The notes under the pieces are model-generated. The model worked only from the letters and a program-made list of their open reading frames with translations. It was not told where the DNA came from and did not search any database. Below are positions 60,043 through 64,000 of a DNA stretch of 64,000 nt, in pieces (position 1 is the stretch's first letter; each line of letters starts with the position of its first letter). Origin of the DNA: Pseudoalteromonas apostichopi (GTDB lineage Bacteria; Pseudomonadota; Gammaproteobacteria; Enterobacterales; Alteromonadaceae); the NCBI RefSeq assembly GCF_030297135.1, contig NZ_AP028065.1:2604001-2668000 (forward strand), in the 5' to 3' direction. The position numbers and the translations under genes were made by a program.

Positions 60043-62811
60043 TTATCGTTGCGGCTCAACCATACCTGCATCACTTAACAAATTATTTAGCTCATCAATC
60101 AGCTCAAACAACTCAGGTTCAATGTAATTTAAATCGCAATCGCTTTTTAGTGATGTTTCGAGTGTTTCGGCAAGTGATTTTAGTTTTGGTACGCCGGTGT
60201 AACAACACGCGCCATGGAATTTGTGCACTATGCTAAGTACATGTTCACAATCTTCTTTTTCTATAGCTTCATTAAGTAGGCGTAAGGTTTCAGGTACACT
60301 GAGTAACAACATGTTGAGCATTTCTATTGCTAACTCTTCTTTACCGCCAGCGCGTTGTAGCGCTAATTGCCAATCAAGGCGGGCACTTTCAAATGGAGGT
60401 TCTGAGTCAACTGTGGCAGCTTTGCTTCGTTCGCGATTAATCGGCGATTGTGGGCTATGATCGCTAATTATTTGTTTTAGCATATCTTCATCAATAGGCT
60501 TAGTTAAGTAACCTTTAAAACCATCTTTAAGCAGCTGTTCTTTTTCACCCGCTAATGCGTGAGCAGTAACTGCAATGATTGGCGTATCTTCATTGAGAGA
60601 TGACTCGCGGATAAGTTTACATGCGGTAATACCATCCATAATTGGCATTTGGATGTCCATGAAGATCAAGTCATACTTATGGCTTTTACTTAGACTGTAG
60701 GCTTGTGAGCCGTTGTGTGCCGTATCAATTAGCTCAATCTGTTCTTCAAGTAAGGTGCAAATAAGCTTTAGGTTGGCATCATTATCGTCTACAACTAGTA
60801 CTTTTAGAGGTAATAACTTTTCAGTGCCTTGTTCAATGTTATGCACTGGATGGTCAAGACGATAAGGGGCAGCAAGTACTTCACATAATTTACGATGGTT
60901 AAGTGGTTTGCTTAAGCAAGCATCTGCGCCACTACCCACAAAGGCTTCGCGCATATTGTGCGAGACCGTATTGAGCATAATATATAAATAATCAGTGACT
61001 GGGCGCACTGCTTTTACATAACTCTTAAGTTGCTGCATATCGTCAATTGTGGCGGTATGACCAATGATACAAATATCGTAACTGAAGTCTTTATTGATCT
61101 CATTTAAGAAGCTTTCTTCATCTATACAAGCAGTAACGCGAGTTTGCCATTCATGTAAAAGCGATAAGGTTGCTTGATGTGTATGCTCATGAGGCTCAAG
61201 GTAAAGAATACGTTTATTAATCAATGATTGGGTCGGTAAGTCACTAGTAATTGAGTTACTTGGCGTTCTGAATACGGCATTGAATGTAAAGCAGGTGCCA
61301 TTACCAGGTGCAGAGTTCAGGGTAATACGACCATTCATCGCTTCAACAATGTGTTTGGTGATGATTAAACCAAGACCTGTGCCACCAAATTTACGGGTGA
61401 TACTTGAGTCTGCTTGGCCAAATGGTGTAAACAAGGCATCTTGTTTATCCATTGGGATGCCCACACCAGTATCGGTGACAGACACTAAAATAGAGGCGCG
61501 CTCTTCATCTAATAAGCGGTAGCCAACATCAACCTTGATTGAGCCTTTTTCAGTAAATTTAATGGCATTACTTATAAGATTTATCAAAATTTGTTTAAAG
61601 CGGGTCGGGTCGCCAGTTAGATTGTCAGGTACTTGTGGATGGATAAATATCGATAGCTCAAGTTGTTTTTCGTGTGCACTTGGTGCTAACAAGGTCATAA
61701 CTTCATTAATATTGTCACGGAGCTGGAATTGCATTGACTCAAGCTCCATGGCACCGGCTTCTAATTTAGAAAAGTCTAAAATGTCACTGATAATCGTTAA
61801 TAAGCTATTTGCAGATAGCTCAATAGTATCGAGGTAATCTTTTTGATGCTTATTAAGCGGGGTTTTATAAAGCTGACGCGTAAAGCCAATTACACCATTT
61901 AAAGGCGTACGTAATTCGTGACTCATTTTGGCTAAAAAGTCTGATTTAACACGGTTAGCGTCTTGCGCGTCTTTTTTGGCAATACTTAGCTGAATATTCT
62001 GAGTTTCGTATTGTTCTAAGGTCTCGCGGTAATCAGAGGTTGCCTGATCAATATGCTTTTGCATCTCATCACGTTGCACTACCATGGTTTCTGAAATGGT
62101 ATTTAAGCCTGTGCGTAATAACTCAAACTCACCAAACATTTTTTTATCAAGACCTGTATCTACTTTCCCTTCAATTAATTTGTCGGTAGCTAGTACTAAC
62201 TTATTAAGTGGTTGAATAAACATGCGGGTCAACCTAAATGCTAATACGCTCGCAAGTACTAGTGCTATGAGTATCACCACGCCACTGACCAGTAAGGCGC
62301 GTTGCTGGCCGATAATGGCTTGTTGTTTATTAAGCATGATCACCACATTACCTAGTGATGCTTGATAGCTATTATGATTCCAAATCGTGTCTTGACGGCT
62401 ATGATTAATAATGGCGGTAGAAAATGTTAGATAGTGATCAGAGTTGTGTACTTGAACCCCATCCATACTGTTAACATTGCTTTTAACAATTTCTTTGAAT
62501 TCACTTTGATATTTACTAAAAATCACTAACTCATTGTTTTCATCGAAAATAGCAATTGATTGGATCGCAGGGGAGTGTTTGTTATGAGTATGGCTAACTA
62601 AGCGGGTTAGTAAGGCTTTATCACGCTTTAGTAATGGTTGTTCAACAGCAATGGCTAAGGGCTCAATAATAGTAACGCCCTGCTGATATAAAATTTCATC
62701 GAGCTCAATGTAACGATTTATTGTAAAATAACCGCCCAGCAACAAGCCTATGATCACAGTCGGTATAAGTGTAAGTATTAAGACTGAGTCACGTAAGCCA
62801 AATTTAGTCAT
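60043..62811 (-). CDS. barA: Hybrid sensor histidine kinase BarA
   Basis: 922 residues. Two helices (about 5-27 and 170-190) bound a periplasmic sensor, then HAMP, HisKA with SHELRTP (phospho-His), the ATPase (NLISNAIKF, DTGVGIP, GGTGLGL), a degenerate receiver without Asp, a full receiver (VLVVDDNDANLK, FMDIQMPIMDG) and a C-terminal HPt (VHKFHGACCYTG). BarA passes phosphate to UvrY to control CsrB-type RNAs. I chose ATG 62811 (MTKFGLRDSVLILTLIPT), the family start; ATG 62829 adds six residues. Divergent from rlmD as in E. coli. Confidence 0.95.
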   Translation of the reverse strand: MTKFGLRDSVLILTLIPTVIIGLLLGGYFTINRYIELDEILYQQGVTIIEPLAIAVEQPLLKRDKALLTRLVSHTHNKHSPAIQSIAIFDENNELVIFSKYQSEFKEIVKSNVNSMDGVQVHNSDHYLTFSTAIINHSRQDTIWNHNSYQASLGNVVIMLNKQQAIIGQQRALLVSGVVILIALVLASVLAFRLTRMFIQPLNKLVLATDKLIEGKVDTGLDKKMFGEFELLRTGLNTISETMVVQRDEMQKHIDQATSDYRETLEQYETQNIQLSIAKKDAQDANRVKSDFLAKMSHELRTPLNGVIGFTRQLYKTPLNKHQKDYLDTIELSANSLLTIISDILDFSKLEAGAMELESMQFQLRDNINEVMTLLAPSAHEKQLELSIFIHPQVPDNLTGDPTRFKQILINLISNAIKFTEKGSIKVDVGYRLLDEERASILVSVTDTGVGIPMDKQDALFTPFGQADSSITRKFGGTGLGLIITKHIVEAMNGRITLNSAPGNGTCFTFNAVFRTPSNSITSDLPTQSLINKRILYLEPHEHTHQATLSLLHEWQTRVTACIDEESFLNEINKDFSYDICIIGHTATIDDMQQLKSYVKAVRPVTDYLYIMLNTVSHNMREAFVGSGADACLSKPLNHRKLCEVLAAPYRLDHPVHNIEQGTEKLLPLKVLVVDDNDANLKLICTLLEEQIELIDTAHNGSQAYSLSKSHKYDLIFMDIQMPIMDGITACKLIRESSLNEDTPIIAVTAHALAGEKEQLLKDGFKGYLTKPIDEDMLKQIISDHSPQSPINRERSKAATVDSEPPFESARLDWQLALQRAGGKEELAIEMLNMLLLSVPETLRLLNEAIEKEDCEHVLSIVHKFHGACCYTGVPKLKSLAETLETSLKSDCDLNYIEPELFELIDELNNLLSDAGMVEPQR

Positions 62812-62891
62812 AAAGAATGTTGTTATCATTATTATCGTTGTTTAAGAGTATATACTTAATCCCGCTTTATCAATAATTAAGGTGTTGCCCA

Positions 62892-64000
62892 ATGGCACAG
62901 ATTTTCAAAGCCAAAAAGAAATCCGTTTCGCAAAAAATGCTAACCCTCAATGTCACTGCTATGGACCATCAAGGACGAGGCGTTGCTAAGCAGGGAAGTA
63001 AAGTCTGTTTTGTTAATGGTGCTTTGCCGGGTGAAGAAGTAAAAGCGTTATTGATTGAAGATAAGGCACGCTTTGCCAGTGCTGATTGTAAAAAAGTACT
63101 ATCAGCCTCAGCGCATAGGGTTACTCCTTTTTGTCAGCATTATCAGATTTGTGGTGGTTGTCAGTTACAGCACCTTAATGCAGAACAACAATTGGTTGAA
63201 AAGCAAACTGCGGTTAGTCAGCTGTTTAGCAAGTTTGCCAAAGTTGATGACTTAAATTGGCAAGCACCTCTGCTCAGTGAAGAGCGCCATTACCGTCGCT
63301 CTGCGCGTATTGCTGTAATGCATGACAAAGCCGCAAAGAAAATGCGCGTAGGGTATCGAGCTCAAGGGTCTAAACAATTGGTGAGCATTGAAAGCTGTGA
63401 TGTGCTGAGCAGTACTTTTAAAGACGTTTTTTCAGTTTTTGATGTTCTTATCAACAGCCATTCAGGTCTTAGTAGTATTAGTCACCTACAATTATGTGAA
63501 GCTGATAATGCGGCCTTTGTGGTTATTAGGCATACCAAAGCTATTAATGCAGAGTTAAAAGCCATTGTCGTAGCGGCGTGTGATGAATATAGCTGGCGTG
63601 TTGTGTGGCAATCACACAGTGGTGAAATTGATCACAGTGACCATCCAATGCCGTACTACCAGATACCAGCTTATGATTTACGCTTTGAATTTGGCCTTGA
63701 AAACTTTATTCAAGTTAACCCCCAAGTGAACCAAGCTATGCTTCATCAAGCAAAACAGTGGCTTGATTTACAAGGTCATGAGCAGGTATTAGATTTATTT
63801 TGTGGTATTGGCAACTTTTCATTATTGATTGCAAAGTATGCTAAATATGTTATTGGTGTTGAAGGGGTCGATTCTGCGGTTGCATTAGCAAAACAAAATG
63901 CGCAAACTAACTCATTGTCGAATACCGATTTTTATTGTTTTGATTTAACAAAATCAATGCAATCAGCTGCTTGGTTTAGTGCCGAACTTGATGTGTTAGT
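62892..64000 (+). CDS. rlmD: 23S rRNA (uracil-1939-C5)-methyltransferase (3' end outside window)
   Basis: Partial gene, about 369 codons of a family near 440. RlmD methylates U1939 of 23S rRNA. A TRAM domain is followed by the Fe-S cysteines FCQHYQICGGCQLQ, then the SAM fold with FIQVNPQVNQAML and LDLFCGIGNFSLLIA. The catalytic Cys and the end lie beyond base 64000. ATG 62892 follows AAGGTG weakly. Divergent neighbour of barA, usual synteny (relA is expected next). Confidence 0.95.
   Translation, partial: MAQIFKAKKKSVSQKMLTLNVTAMDHQGRGVAKQGSKVCFVNGALPGEEVKALLIEDKARFASADCKKVLSASAHRVTPFCQHYQICGGCQLQHLNAEQQLVEKQTAVSQLFSKFAKVDDLNWQAPLLSEERHYRRSARIAVMHDKAAKKMRVGYRAQGSKQLVSIESCDVLSSTFKDVFSVFDVLINSHSGLSSISHLQLCEADNAAFVVIRHTKAINAELKAIVVAACDEYSWRVVWQSHSGEIDHSDHPMPYYQIPAYDLRFEFGLENFIQVNPQVNQAMLHQAKQWLDLQGHEQVLDLFCGIGNFSLLIAKYAKYVIGVEGVDSAVALAKQNAQTNSLSNTDFYCFDLTKSMQSAAWFSAELDVL

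Noticed and set aside
1..64000. CRISPR arrays, tRNA or rRNA genes, prophage or defence islands
   Set aside because: I looked for regularly spaced repeats, cloverleaf-like runs and phage or toxin genes and found none I could support.

Overview
The window reads as a chromosomal segment of a marine gammaproteobacterium of the Alteromonadales, most like Pseudoalteromonas. This is an inference from gene content and order, with no search run: a Na+-translocating NQR complex with apbE and nqrM, a bo3-type quinol oxidase operon, a two-gene methionine synthase, a TorF-type porin, a Tat-secreted dienelactone hydrolase, and the order rpoE-rseABC-lepA-lepB-rnc-era-recO-pdxJ followed by barA and rlmD. Base composition is AT-leaning and even. 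There is no prophage, CRISPR array, rRNA or tRNA that I can see.

Layout. 1-2660: end of the nqr operon (nqrF), apbE and nqrM, with a MITE-like element between the last two. 2670-4000: a RAYT-type (REP-associated) transposase with flanking short repeats. 4006-5364: secreted M14 carboxypeptidase. 5650-11450: promoter with an 18-bp palindrome, a small membrane protein, then cyoABCDE; a long hairpin separates cyoD from cyoE. 11460-14580: histone-deacetylase-family protein, PilZ protein and ettA on the minus strand. 14690-19480: MetJ-type operator, metA, and methionine synthase split cleanly into metH1 (homocysteine domain) and metH2 (folate, cobalamin and activation domains). 19630-35460: mixed accessory genes, including a diguanylate cyclase, CsbD, hrpB, a mini-MBOAT protein, an OYE reductase with a LysR/MFS pair, TorF porin, MarR regulator, a small kinase and a ricin-GH43 arabinanase. 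35470-37130: a Fur-type site and PepSY iron-uptake genes. 37190-39980: mscS, lrgAB, crotonase. 40150-44610: RND efflux pump. 44680-48600: small envelope proteins, slyD, ygfZ, sdhE-ygfX. 48570-59190: nadB, a second MITE, then the sigma-E and translation/membrane housekeeping operon. 59190-64000: two small genes, barA and the start of rlmD.

How the genes connect. Nqr plus apbE (which attaches FMN to Nqr subunits) and nqrM (Nqr maturation) form a sodium-pumping respiratory entry point, and Cyo with heme O synthase forms a proton-pumping terminal oxidase. metA-metH1-metH2 is a compact methionine unit under apparent MetJ control. The sigma-E operon carries its own sigma factor, anti-sigma factors and an apparent sigma-E promoter. 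sdhE-ygfX supports flavoprotein assembly.

Nothing amounts to a clearly new multigene system. The observations most worth a second look are an intrinsic-terminator sequence embedded in the 5' coding region of ygfX, the long intercistronic stem between cyoD and cyoE, the gene-split MetH, alanine at the acyl-CoA-selecting position of MetA, two MITE-like elements, and the RAYT with its flanking repeats.
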